Notes: generated from the letters alone by a model not told the origin. 12,323 bases of DNA from Desulfosporosinus sp. (GCA_016278585.1 JADQBO010000218.1:1-12323); one strand, 5' to 3'; positions 1 through 7,623 are shown, numbered from the stretch's first letter. Numbers and translations: made by a program.

Positions 1-974
1 TCAGCAGGTTTTCCGGCGGAGAAGCAACTTTGTATATCACGTCAGAAAAGGCCTTATTATTGACCGATTTTCGCTACATAGAACAGGCCAAGGCTCAGGC
101 TCCTGATTTTGAAATTATTGATGCTGGACAGGACCACTTTTCGACATTGGCAGAAATCGGGAAGCAGGCTCATAGGGTTGGCTTTGAAGGAGACTTTATT
201 ACATATGCAGACTTTAAGAAACTAACCGATGGGTTTTCGCAAGTGGAACTGCTGTCCTTACCAGACCTGGTCAGTCACTTGCGATCGGTGAAGGATGAGT
301 CTGAGATCGACTTAATTCGGCAGGCCGTTAAAATTGCAGACAAAGCGTTTGACGAAGTGCTAATGACTATCGAAATCGGACAAACTGAAGCTGAAATCGG
401 GTTAAACCTTGAATTTTCTATGCGGAGGGCTGGCGCGAGTGGGCGTTCATTCGACTTCATCGTTGCCTCAGGTATGCGTTCAGCAATGCCCCATGGAACA
501 GCTAGTACGAAGCGAGTTCAATCAGGTGAGTTTCTGACGATGGATTTCGGAGCGATTTATGAGGGTTACTGTTCAGATATTACCCGAACTGTGTTTATCG
601 GTGAGCCGGAGGACAAGCATCGTGAGGTTTATGAAACTGTCTTAGCAGCTCAGAGGGCAGGAATTCAAGCAGTTGCACCAGGACGTTCTGGAAAAGAAGT
701 GGATGCAATAGCCCGTGCAGTCATTGAAAAGGCTGGCTATGGAGATTACTTCGGCCACGGATTAGGGCATTCCGTAGGACTTGCTATTCATGAGGGACCG
801 AATCTTAATAAGCGAGAAGAGCGTATACTAGAACCAGGTATGGTTATTACCGTCGAACCCGGCATCTATATTCCTGATTGGGGCGGTGTCAGAATTGAAG
901 ATATTGTCTTAGTGACTGAAAATGGCTGCGAAGTATTGACGCAAGCACCCAAGGAATTAATCATTTTTGAGTAA
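1..974 (+). CDS. Xaa-Pro aminopeptidase family protein (M24 metallopeptidase), 5' truncated by window edge
   Basis: This is a cytoplasmic two-metal peptidase of the aminopeptidase P/creatinase fold, which removes an N-terminal residue preceding proline. The reading frame is open to the window start (first full codon at base 3), and the residues before the TTG at 30 read like the family's N-terminal domain. The TTG is therefore not the real start, and roughly the first 40 residues are probably missing. All five expected metal ligands are visible: Asp in MDFGA (codon 543) and in CSDITRT (576), His in GHGLGHSVG (768), Glu in VITVEPG (855) and in GVRIEDI (897), so the enzyme should be active. It ends 44 bases before efp, matching the yqhT-efp pairing of Bacillus subtilis, and the two are probably co-transcribed. 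The family is certain; dipeptidase versus aminopeptidase specificity cannot be read from the sequence. Confidence 0.93.
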   Translation, partial: SRFSGGEATLYITSEKALLLTDFRYIEQAKAQAPDFEIIDAGQDHFSTLAEIGKQAHRVGFEGDFITYADFKKLTDGFSQVELLSLPDLVSHLRSVKDESEIDLIRQAVKIADKAFDEVLMTIEIGQTEAEIGLNLEFSMRRAGASGRSFDFIVASGMRSAMPHGTASTKRVQSGEFLTMDFGAIYEGYCSDITRTVFIGEPEDKHREVYETVLAAQRAGIQAVAPGRSGKEVDAIARAVIEKAGYGDYFGHGLGHSVGLAIHEGPNLNKREERILEPGMVITVEPGIYIPDWGGVRIEDIVLVTENGCEVLTQAPKELIIFE

Positions 975-1018
975 AGGGATAAACTAAATTTATATAATTA
1001 TTAGGGGGAAAAAACAGC

Positions 1019-1576
1019 ATGATATCTACAAATGATTTTAAAACAGGTTTAACCATTGAATTAGATGGGGATGTATTTTCAATAGTTGAGTTTCAACATG
1101 TTAAACCAGGTAAAGGAGCAGCTTTTGTCCGCACCAAATTGAAAAATGTCAAGACCGGTGGAGTCGTTGAGCGAAGGTTTAATGCTGGAGAAAAGGTTGA
1201 AAAGGCCCATGTGGAGCGGCGGGATATGGACTATCTCTATAAAGATGGAGAACACTTCGTTGTCATGGATAAGGAAACATATGAGCAAACCTCTTTGACT
1301 GAGGGTCAAATCGGAGATGGTGTGAAGTGGCTGAAAGAGAATATGACGCTGGGAGTACTTTTCTATGATGTGGAAGTTATTGGGGTGGACGTGCCTAATA
1401 CGGTTCATCTAGCTGTTGCAGCAACTGAACCAGGGGTAAAAGGGGATACGGCCACTGGTGGGACCAAGCCTGCGACTTTAGAAACAGGTACCGTCGTGCA
1501 AGTACCATTCTTTGTCAATGAAGGGGATGTGCTTATCATTGATACTCGAACTGGAAGCTATGTTCAACGGGCCTAA
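1019..1576 (+). CDS. efp: Elongation factor P
   Basis: EF-P is a tRNA-shaped translation factor that binds between the ribosomal P and E sites and relieves stalling at consecutive prolines. The protein is 185 residues, the normal family length, and its three barrel domains can be followed: N-terminal to about residue 62, the middle OB fold to about 127, and a C-terminal OB fold ending in the usual GSYVQRA. The loop VKPGKGAAF places Lys32 at the tip. The equivalent lysine in B. subtilis carries a 5-aminopentanol modification, so the same is plausible here but not shown. The ATG is preceded by AGGGGG at 1003-1008, about 10 bases upstream. It lies 44 bases after the Xaa-Pro peptidase gene. The next downstream hairpin with a T tract is at 1685-1740, so that may end the efp message. 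Confidence 0.98.
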   Translation: MISTNDFKTGLTIELDGDVFSIVEFQHVKPGKGAAFVRTKLKNVKTGGVVERRFNAGEKVEKAHVERRDMDYLYKDGEHFVVMDKETYEQTSLTEGQIGDGVKWLKENMTLGVLFYDVEVIGVDVPNTVHLAVAATEPGVKGDTATGGTKPATLETGTVVQVPFFVNEGDVLIIDTRTGSYVQRA

Positions 1577-1649
1577 GCTAAGAAGTTAGGTTCACAAAAT
1601 GAGTGTTTATAGGATAGTATTAACTGGTTCTTAAGGTGAAGTTGCGGAA

Positions 1650-1676
1650 TTGAAATGTCTCGTAAGTCCATATAAA
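1650..1676 (+). promoter_or_regulatory. Possible sigma-A promoter for rnjA (weak)
   Basis: TTGAAA (1650-1655) and TATAAA (1671-1676) resemble -35 and -10 boxes, but the 15-base spacer is shorter than the optimal 17. If it is used, transcription would begin near 1683, placing the hairpin at 1685-1737 at the extreme 5' end of the rnjA message. It also overlaps one arm of an 8-bp inverted repeat (TGTTTATA at 1604-1611, TATAAACA at 1671-1678). Read-through from efp is the alternative source of rnjA transcript. Confidence 0.3.
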
Positions 1677-1684
1677 CATGACAT

Positions 1685-1740
1685 AAAACATCTCCTATGG
1701 GGCAAAGTAAGTCTAGTGCTACCATAGGAGGTGTTTTTTT
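1685..1740 (+). terminator. Terminator-like hairpin containing the rnjA ribosome binding site
   Basis: Bases 1685-1700 pair with 1722-1737 as 16 uninterrupted base pairs, one of them G-U, around a 21-base loop. The 3' arm runs into seven T residues (1734-1740) that end directly at the rnjA ATG (1741). It therefore has the form of an intrinsic terminator for efp. The same 3' arm contains the only good ribosome binding site for rnjA, AGGAGG at 1726-1731, nine bases before the ATG, and in the folded form that site is fully paired. The structure may thus end efp transcripts, attenuate rnjA transcription and block rnjA translation. Structure and position are read directly; function is inferred. 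Confidence 0.8.
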
Positions 1741-3417
1741 ATGATATCTCAACCATTGTCAAAACTGAGCGTAATTCCCCTTGGGGGAACTGGAGAAATC
1801 GGAAAGAACTTACTTGTTTTTGAATATGAAGATTCAATTGTCCTAATTGACGGCGGAGTAAAGTTTCCAGACGAAGAACTTTTAGGTATTGACTTGGTAA
1901 TTCCCGATATCACGTATTTGGAGAAAAACCGCGAGCGAATTAAAGCCCTTTTCATAACACACGGTCACGAGGATCATATCGGAGGACTACCATTTATTCT
2001 ACCCAAATTGAATATCCCGATTTATGGAACTAAATTGGCTTTGGGCTTGGTTAAAGCAAAGTTTCAGGAGCGAACTCCTTACCCTGAATCATTAATGCAT
2101 GTCTTGGAACCGGGTGTCCCCATCTTAGCAGGAGCTTTTGAAGTTGAAGCGTTCCGAGTCACCCATAGTATCCCTGATGCAGTAGGGTATTCCCTGCTTA
2201 CGCCGGTGGGGCGTGTGGTCTATACAGGGGACTTTAAAGTTGACTATACACCAATTGACAATCAACATATGGAATTAGGGAAATTGGCTGCCTGGGGGGA
2301 GGAAGGGATTCTAGCGCTGCTTTGTGATGCTACAAACGCAGAGAGATCCGGAGTTACTTGGTCTGAGATGGCGGTTGGAAAAGCTTTACGGGAATGGTTT
2401 GAACGGGCTGAAGGTAAAATAATAATGGCAACCTTTGCCTCGAATGTGCACCGACTTCAGCAAGCGATCGATGCAGCAACGGATATTGGACGTAAAGTTT
2501 GTGTTGTGGGACGAAGTATGGAAAATGTCGTTCGTACAGCAACTGAACTTGGATATCTAAAACTCCCTAATGAGAATACCTTAGTCGCCAGTTCTGAGGT
2601 TGGGACTATGCCGCCAGAGAAATTATTAGTACTTACCACAGGGAGTCAAGGAGAACCCCTTGCGGCATTGACGCGGATGGCCACTCGGAGCCATCGACAG
2701 ATTAATGTCCAGGCTGGGGATATGGTAATTATTGCGGCGACCCCGATACCCGGAAACGAGAAGTTGGTGGGAAAGACGATCAACCACCTTTATCAAATTG
2801 GGGCTGAAGTTGTTACGAAAGAAATGGGACAGGTTCATGTGTCGGGACACGCTAACCAAGAGGAGATTAAGCTGGTAATTCGTCTCGCTCGACCGCGCTT
2901 TCTAATACCACATCACGGTGAAATTCGTCATCAGGCTGGTTTTAGAAAAATTGGACATTCGCTAGGCTATTCGGATCAGGATATAGCTTTAACCCAACTA
3001 GGCTCCCGAGTAGAGCTTTCCCCAGATCAGATGAAATTTGGCGAGCGTGTAGAAGCGGGAAGTATATACATTGACGGGCTAGGTGTAGGGGATGTGGGAC
3101 ACTTAGTACTGAAGGATCGGCAACAATTGGGTCAAGATGGAGTGGTTGTAGTGGTAGCTGCACTTTCTAAAACAAAGCCTTATAGAGTTATGTCTGGCCC
3201 AGACATAATTTCAAGAGGGTTTACGTTTATGAAAGAAGCAGATATCTTGGTGGAAGGAGCTAAAAAGGAGGTATTAAATAGTATAGAGGTTCAGATTCGG
3301 AAAGACCAAATGGAATGGGGGATCTTAAAAGCTAATATTCGTGAGAATCTAAGTAAGTATTTATGGGACAAGACTCGGCGAAGACCCATGATTATGCCAG
3401 TATTACTTGATTATTAG
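1741..3417 (+). CDS. rnjA: Ribonuclease J
   Basis: RNase J is a metallo-beta-lactamase/beta-CASP nuclease with 5'-to-3' exonuclease and endonuclease activity, central to mRNA decay and rRNA maturation in Firmicutes. The protein is 558 residues, close to the 555 of B. subtilis RNase J1. The zinc motif FITHGHEDHIGG gives His74, His76, Asp78 and His79, the same numbering as RNase J1. Further conserved blocks are the TGDFKVD segment, the beta-CASP core (about residues 210-370) with VSGHANQEE and IPHHGEIRHQ, and a C-terminal domain ending in RRRPMIMPVLLDY. The start at 1741 has AGGAGG nine bases upstream, embedded in the hairpin at 1685-1737. The gene lies alone between that hairpin and the terminator at 3441, without the small rpoY (ykzG) gene that precedes rnjA in B. 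subtilis. J1 versus J2 subtype cannot be settled without a tree. Confidence 0.96.
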   Translation: MISQPLSKLSVIPLGGTGEIGKNLLVFEYEDSIVLIDGGVKFPDEELLGIDLVIPDITYLEKNRERIKALFITHGHEDHIGGLPFILPKLNIPIYGTKLALGLVKAKFQERTPYPESLMHVLEPGVPILAGAFEVEAFRVTHSIPDAVGYSLLTPVGRVVYTGDFKVDYTPIDNQHMELGKLAAWGEEGILALLCDATNAERSGVTWSEMAVGKALREWFERAEGKIIMATFASNVHRLQQAIDAATDIGRKVCVVGRSMENVVRTATELGYLKLPNENTLVASSEVGTMPPEKLLVLTTGSQGEPLAALTRMATRSHRQINVQAGDMVIIAATPIPGNEKLVGKTINHLYQIGAEVVTKEMGQVHVSGHANQEEIKLVIRLARPRFLIPHHGEIRHQAGFRKIGHSLGYSDQDIALTQLGSRVELSPDQMKFGERVEAGSIYIDGLGVGDVGHLVLKDRQQLGQDGVVVVVAALSKTKPYRVMSGPDIISRGFTFMKEADILVEGAKKEVLNSIEVQIRKDQMEWGILKANIRENLSKYLWDKTRRRPMIMPVLLDY

Positions 3418-3440
3418 CCGAAATTTAAGAACTCTTTCGA

Positions 3441-3488
3441 GTAGAGCGCTACGGTATGTTAACAAAGACCGAAGCGCTCTACATTTTT
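3441..3488 (+). terminator. Intrinsic terminator after rnjA
   Basis: GTAGAGCGCT (3441-3450) pairs perfectly with AGCGCTCTAC (3473-3482). After one A-A mismatch the stem continues with CGGT/ACCG, and five T residues follow at 3484-3488. It starts 23 bases after the rnjA stop codon and separates rnjA from the cyclic-di-GMP gene. Bases 3489-3585 hold no gene and no convincing -35/-10 pair. Confidence 0.9.
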
Positions 3489-3585
3489 CTGTTTGTTTAT
3501 CGAATATTTGCAAGACTCTAGTGTAATTGCAGGAATATCGTTTATTATTGGAGAATAAAGCAAACAGGAAGGGAGTCCTTATAAA

Positions 3586-5889
3586 ATGAAGTTTAAAGTA
3601 AATTGGAGCCAGGTTACTCCTTTACGAATAGCTGTACTTTATGGCCTAATTGGTTGGCTTTGGATACTCTTTTCTGATCGTCTGTTAGGCTTAATTATAT
3701 CGAATCAACAGGCGCTCCTCAGAATGTCGACGTTTAAAGGGTCGTTTTATGTCCTGGTAACGGCGATATTAATTTATTTACTTGTTAAATCAGGGTTTAA
3801 CTCTCTTCAGAAATCTGAGAATGCCCTTAAAAATGATCGCGAACATTTGGAACGGTATCGGCTTCTGGCAGAGGATGTTCTGGATATAATTATATTTATT
3901 TCGCCAGACGGACAGATTATCGATGCCAACGAGGCAGCAGTAAAACGCTACGGGTATACTCGGCAGGAATTGACGAATATGCCTTTTAGTAAACTGCGTT
4001 TGCCAGAGGATCAGTCATCAGTGTCAGATTTTCTAAAAAATGCCCCCCAAGGGATGGAGTTTGAGCTAAAGCATATTTGCAAAGATGGAAGTGTTTTTCC
4101 AATCGACATCAGCGCTAAAGGAGCGACCTCAAACGGGAAACCCATTATTGTAAGTATGATTCGAGATATTTCTACACGCAAAAAGGCAGAGGCTGAGGTT
4201 TGGGTGGAGAAGGAACGGGCCCAAGTAACCTTGGAATCCATTGGGGATGCTGTGATCACCGCAGATGTTCACGCGAATGTTGAGTACCTAAACCCAGTCG
4301 CTGAAACGTTAACAGGTTGGTCAAATGCAGAGGCCGTAGGTCTTTCTTTGGAAAAGGTTTTTCATATTATCAATGAGGAAACAGGTCAAACCGTTGAAAG
4401 CCCAATTATCCGCAGTCTTAAAGAAGGACGGGTTGTCAGTATACAAAGTAATTCCGCCTTGATAAATAAAGCGGGGTTTACAGTTGCAATTGAGGATTCG
4501 GCTGCTCCCATTCGCGACAGAGATGGAACCATCATTGGGGCAGTTTTAGTGTTTCACGATGTTAGTTATAAGCGAAATCACATGAAAGAACTGGCCCATC
4601 AAGCACAACATGATGCCTTAACGGGGCTGCCGAATCGGCTCCGGTTTAATGAACATTTAAAGTCAGCCTTAGCCCGGGCTAAACGTAAACAGGGTATGCT
4701 AGCAGTCATGTTCTTAGATTTAGACCGTTTTAAACTCATCAATGATACAATGGGGCATAACCTAGGTGATCAACTTCTTAAGGACGTTGCAGAACGAATT
4801 CGCCACACGTTACGCGAAGGAGATACAGTTGCTAGGCAGGGTGGGGATGAATTCTTAGTGTTACTACCGGAGATATCCGATGATCTAGAAGCAGCCGCGG
4901 TGGCTGAACGGATTTCAGGGATTATTGCTCAACCTATGCTTTTAGATGGCAATGAAATTTACATAAGTACTAGTATTGGAGTTAGTCTTTATCCTAATGA
5001 TGGTCATGATTTAGAAACCTTGGTGAAACAGGCGGATACAGCGATGTACTATGCAAAGGAAAAGGGACGGAATAATTGCCAGTTTTTCACAGCAGGCCTG
5101 AATATTAAAGCTAATCAAAGACTCTCGACTGAAAATAGTCTGCGCAAGGCCTTAGTACGGGGAGAATTTGTCCTACACTATCAACCCCAGGTCGATTTAG
5201 AGAGAGGTTTGATTGTGGGTCTGGAAGCCCTTATTCGATGGAACTCAGTCGAACTAGGATTAGTTTCCCCAGCAGCATTTATTCCTATAGCCGAGGAAAC
5301 GGGGTTGATTGTACCGATTGGTGAATGGGTTCTGCGTACCGCCTGCACCCAAAATAAGGGCTGGCAAGAACAAGGATATACGCCTTTGCGTATGGCCGTT
5401 AACATCTCAGCTCGGCAATTTAGAGAACCTAGTTTTATTAAGTTCGTAGCAAAAATTTTGCGGGAGACAAAGCTAGATCCACAATGGCTGGAACTTGAAA
5501 TTACAGAAAGTATTGCTATGGAAAAAGGTAAAACTTCCTTAGAGATATTGAGTGCTTTTAAAGAGTTAGGTGTGCGGATTTCTATTGATGATTTCGGAAC
5601 GGGTTTTTCATCTCTAAATTATTTAAGGCACATGCCGATTGATACCCTAAAAATAGATCAATCTTTTATTCAAGACATTAGTACAGGAGAAAATGGAGAA
5701 GAGGTTGTCTCTGCAATAATACAGCTTGCCAAAAACCTTCAATTGAAAGTAATTGCTGAAGGAGTGGAAACGAATACCCAGTGCTCCTTTCTAAAAGACA
5801 AACTGTGTGATGAAATGCAGGGATTCCTCTTTAGTAAGGCTGTTCCTTCGGAAGAAGTCGAAGGGTTATTTGTTCGGCTTTCCAAATAG
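3586..5889 (+). CDS. Membrane-bound PAS-PAS-GGDEF-EAL cyclic-di-GMP synthase/phosphodiesterase
   Basis: This is a 767-residue signalling protein that probably both makes and degrades the second messenger cyclic-di-GMP. Two hydrophobic segments (about 13-39 and 52-68) anchor it in the membrane with only a short loop between them, so it has no large outside sensor. Two PAS domains follow (about 91-200 and 211-328), then GGDEF (about 338-503) and EAL (about 515-765). The GGDEF signature is intact at 419-423, and an inhibitory RxxD site (R410-D413) lies five residues before it. The EAL motif is intact (547-549), as are DDFGTGFSS (668-676) and AEGVET (724-729), so both activities look possible. 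The start has AAGGGAG at 3569-3574. The gene is flanked by terminators and appears to be its own transcription unit. The PAS ligand and net activity cannot be read from sequence. Confidence 0.94.
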   Translation: MKFKVNWSQVTPLRIAVLYGLIGWLWILFSDRLLGLIISNQQALLRMSTFKGSFYVLVTAILIYLLVKSGFNSLQKSENALKNDREHLERYRLLAEDVLDIIIFISPDGQIIDANEAAVKRYGYTRQELTNMPFSKLRLPEDQSSVSDFLKNAPQGMEFELKHICKDGSVFPIDISAKGATSNGKPIIVSMIRDISTRKKAEAEVWVEKERAQVTLESIGDAVITADVHANVEYLNPVAETLTGWSNAEAVGLSLEKVFHIINEETGQTVESPIIRSLKEGRVVSIQSNSALINKAGFTVAIEDSAAPIRDRDGTIIGAVLVFHDVSYKRNHMKELAHQAQHDALTGLPNRLRFNEHLKSALARAKRKQGMLAVMFLDLDRFKLINDTMGHNLGDQLLKDVAERIRHTLREGDTVARQGGDEFLVLLPEISDDLEAAAVAERISGIIAQPMLLDGNEIYISTSIGVSLYPNDGHDLETLVKQADTAMYYAKEKGRNNCQFFTAGLNIKANQRLSTENSLRKALVRGEFVLHYQPQVDLERGLIVGLEALIRWNSVELGLVSPAAFIPIAEETGLIVPIGEWVLRTACTQNKGWQEQGYTPLRMAVNISARQFREPSFIKFVAKILRETKLDPQWLELEITESIAMEKGKTSLEILSAFKELGVRISIDDFGTGFSSLNYLRHMPIDTLKIDQSFIQDISTGENGEEVVSAIIQLAKNLQLKVIAEGVETNTQCSFLKDKLCDEMQGFLFSKAVPSEEVEGLFVRLSK

Positions 5890-5898
5890 CATAATAAA

Positions 5899-5958
5899 AG
5901 GTCTTTAAAGCCGGGTACATGCACTGTCATGTGCCCGGCTTTAAAGACCTCTTTTTTT
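5899..5958 (+). terminator. Very strong intrinsic terminator between the GGDEF-EAL gene and spoIIIA
   Basis: Arms 5899-5921 and 5928-5950 form a 23-bp stem, all Watson-Crick except one G-T pair, closed by a six-base loop (CACTGT) and followed by CTTTTTTT. A short A run on the left side could let it work weakly in the other direction. It starts ten bases after the upstream stop codon. It implies that spoIIIAA needs its own promoter in the 62 bases between here and its start codon. Confidence 0.95.
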
Positions 5959-5971
5959 GTAAAAGTTTCAT

Positions 5972-6000
5972 GTCTAAAACTAAAGTCATGGACATACCTT
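5972..6000 (+). promoter_or_regulatory. Candidate sigma-E-type promoter for spoIIIA (weak)
   Basis: The spoIIIA operon is known in Bacillus to be transcribed by mother-cell sigma-E. CATACCTT at 5993-6000 matches the sigma-E -10 consensus (CATACAHT) at most positions. The region about 14 bases upstream (GTCTAAA, 5972-5978) is a poor match to the -35 box. The predicted start near 6006 would leave almost no leader before the ribosome binding site at 6006-6013, which counts against it. The location is forced by the terminator ending at 5958; the exact boxes are tentative. Confidence 0.25.
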
Positions 6001-6020
6001 CTATCAAGGGGGGCATTGAC

Positions 6021-7091
6021 GTGTCGTTACATTATACTCTATCTGTCATTCGGGAACCTCAAGTGACATCAAACCTACCGAAAGACATGCCTTTGCAAAG
6101 GGAGAAAAGCCTTCCGGGACTGAATAAGAGTGAGGTTATGTGGGCGGACATGACTCGATGGTTTGGGGATGATATTCGCTCGATTTTACTGGGTCTTAAG
6201 GGTGTAGCTTTTCATGAAATTGAAGAACTACGTTTGCGAGTGAGCCAGCCGCTTTTGGTTCGGACGTCAGACATGGACCTTTTTATAAGCCAGGAAGGTA
6301 AAGTAACCAGTCCCAATAAGGCTTATGTCCTAAAAAAAGAAGATCTTGCCTGTGCGTTAGAGCGGATGACCCATAGCTCAGTTTATGCGGCCGAAGAGGA
6401 TCTGAAACAGGGTTTCTTAACCCTTCCCGGAGGGAATCGAGTGGGTGTGACGGGCGAGGCAGTCCTGCAGTACGGTCAAGTTCAAACAATGAAACATATT
6501 TCCTCCTTAAATGTTCGTCTAGCCAGGGATATTCCAGGGCGAAGCCTAAAGATTTTACCTTTACTCATAAATGAAGACGGCAGTGTTTGTCATACGCTTT
6601 TGATCTCATCTCCCCGTGCTGGTAAAACCACCCTTTTAAGGGATCTCATTCGTTCGATTAGTAACGGAGTTCCCCAATTAGGGTTGAGAGGTCAGACGGT
6701 TGGAGTAGTGGATGAACGTGGAGAACTTGCTGGGATGTGGCAAGGGGTACCGACCTACGACTTGGGATATCGGACGGATGTTTTGGACGGGTGCCCAAAG
6801 GCTAAAGGGATGAGCATGATGGTTCGTTCCATGTCCCCTCAAGTGCTGGCTATGGATGAGCTTGGTCATACTGACGATGTCGCTGCCATACTGGATGCCT
6901 TGCGTACGGGGGTGAAAATATTCAGTACGGCTCACGCTGGTTCTTTAGAAGAAGCGCGGAATAGACCGGTTATTACTCAATTATTGGACCAAGGAGTGTT
7001 TGAACGTTTGGTCGTGTTAAGTAGACAACATGGACCTGGAACGATAGAAGGAACTTATAACCTTAGAACAGGGAGGATCCTAGGATGTTAG
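6021..7091 (+). CDS. spoIIIAA: Stage III sporulation protein AA, ATPase
   Basis: SpoIIIAA is the cytoplasmic secretion-type ATPase of the SpoIIIA-SpoIIQ channel, made in the mother cell and needed for forespore gene expression after engulfment. The GTG at 6021 is chosen because AAGGGGGG (6006-6013) lies seven bases upstream. Codons further upstream run into the terminator hairpin and have no ribosome site. This gives 356 residues, longer than the roughly 307 of B. subtilis, the extra being a poorly conserved N-terminal stretch of about 40 residues before MWADMTRWF. The nucleotide-binding site SSPRAGKTTLL (196-206, Lys202) has Ser instead of the first Walker A Gly. LAMDELG (Asp279, Glu280) is the Walker B region, and TAHAGSLEEA follows. 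The conserved block GFLTLPGGNRVGVTGE precedes the ATPase core. The gene overlaps spoIIIAB by seven bases. Confidence 0.95.
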   Translation: MSLHYTLSVIREPQVTSNLPKDMPLQREKSLPGLNKSEVMWADMTRWFGDDIRSILLGLKGVAFHEIEELRLRVSQPLLVRTSDMDLFISQEGKVTSPNKAYVLKKEDLACALERMTHSSVYAAEEDLKQGFLTLPGGNRVGVTGEAVLQYGQVQTMKHISSLNVRLARDIPGRSLKILPLLINEDGSVCHTLLISSPRAGKTTLLRDLIRSISNGVPQLGLRGQTVGVVDERGELAGMWQGVPTYDLGYRTDVLDGCPKAKGMSMMVRSMSPQVLAMDELGHTDDVAAILDALRTGVKIFSTAHAGSLEEARNRPVITQLLDQGVFERLVVLSRQHGPGTIEGTYNLRTGRILGC

Positions 7092-7597
7092 TACTTGGAT
7101 GTATTACACTCATTTCTGGATGTGGGTGTTTGGGACTATGGTTTGCTTATCGAATTCGGCGTCGACCCGTTGAATTACGGGAATGTTCAATGGCTTTGGC
7201 GCTTTTAGACACTGAAATTGTTTGGGGATCAACCCCTTTGCCTGAGGCATTTTGCATTGTGAAGGAACGAACAGAAGATACACCGTGGCAAGGTTTCTTT
7301 GCAGAGCTACAGAAACGGTTACAGCAGGGTGAGTCCGCAAGCACAGCATGGAAAGAGACGATTATAATTCGGAGTACGGACTTTTGTTTGAAACCGGAAG
7401 ATTGGCATGTGATTAGTGACGTCGGCAAAGGACTGGGTCGGTCTGATCGGACAGAACAGCATAAGCAGATCGAACTGGTTCAACGTCAACTGATTCTTAT
7501 GAAGGAACAAGCAGAAATCTGGTCTGCTAAACAAGCTAAAATGTGGTCATATTTAGGTTTTCTCAGTGGAATCGCGGGAGTGCTCATTTTAATCTAA
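7085..7597 (+). CDS. spoIIIAB: Stage III sporulation protein AB
   Basis: SpoIIIAB is a small mother-cell membrane protein of the SpoIIIA channel, related to GspF-type platform proteins of type II secretion. The product is 170 residues, essentially the family length. It has a hydrophobic N-terminal helix (about 2-20) followed by RIRRRPVELREC, the family-typical TEIVWGSTPLPEAF stretch (about 39-52), a soluble helical middle, and a second hydrophobic segment at the C-terminus (about 151-169). GGGAGG at 7071-7076 precedes the ATG by eight bases. The start lies inside the end of spoIIIAA (ATGTTAG overlap), suggesting translational coupling. Confidence 0.95.
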   Translation: MLVLGCITLISGCGCLGLWFAYRIRRRPVELRECSMALALLDTEIVWGSTPLPEAFCIVKERTEDTPWQGFFAELQKRLQQGESASTAWKETIIIRSTDFCLKPEDWHVISDVGKGLGRSDRTEQHKQIELVQRQLILMKEQAEIWSAKQAKMWSYLGFLSGIAGVLILI

Positions 7598-7623
7598 ACC
7601 AAACCAAGGAGAGGAGTCGGGGA

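Noticed and set aside
967..998. Possible promoter before efp (TTGAGT and TATATA/TATAAT)
   Set aside because: With TATAAT the spacer is 20 bases, and either start point would fall within the efp ribosome site. Co-transcription with the peptidase gene is simpler.
1079..1408. 109-codon open frame on the minus strand within efp, and similar minus-strand frames throughout
   Set aside because: They lie inside clearly conserved plus-strand genes, lack ribosome sites and resemble no known family.
1599..1634. 11-codon open frame (MSVYRIVLTGS) after efp
   Set aside because: Only a very weak ribosome site (AGG) precedes it, and a frame this short is expected by chance.
1697..1744. 15-codon open frame in the rnjA leader (ATG 1697, TGA overlapping the rnjA ATG) that could be a leader peptide
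   Set aside because: It has no ribosome site (the bases before it are the complementary strand of one), and its codons are the arms and loop of the hairpin. The overlap is probably chance.
5919..6020. Upstream extension of spoIIIAA starting at the ATG at 5919
   Set aside because: That ATG lies in the terminator stem, there is no ribosome binding site, and the GTG at 6021 has AAGGGGGG at the right distance.
7543..7623. Longer spoIIIAC starting at ATG 7543 inside spoIIIAB
   Set aside because: The added 27 residues are spoIIIAB read in another frame. The ATG at 7624 has a strong ribosome site and gives the family length.
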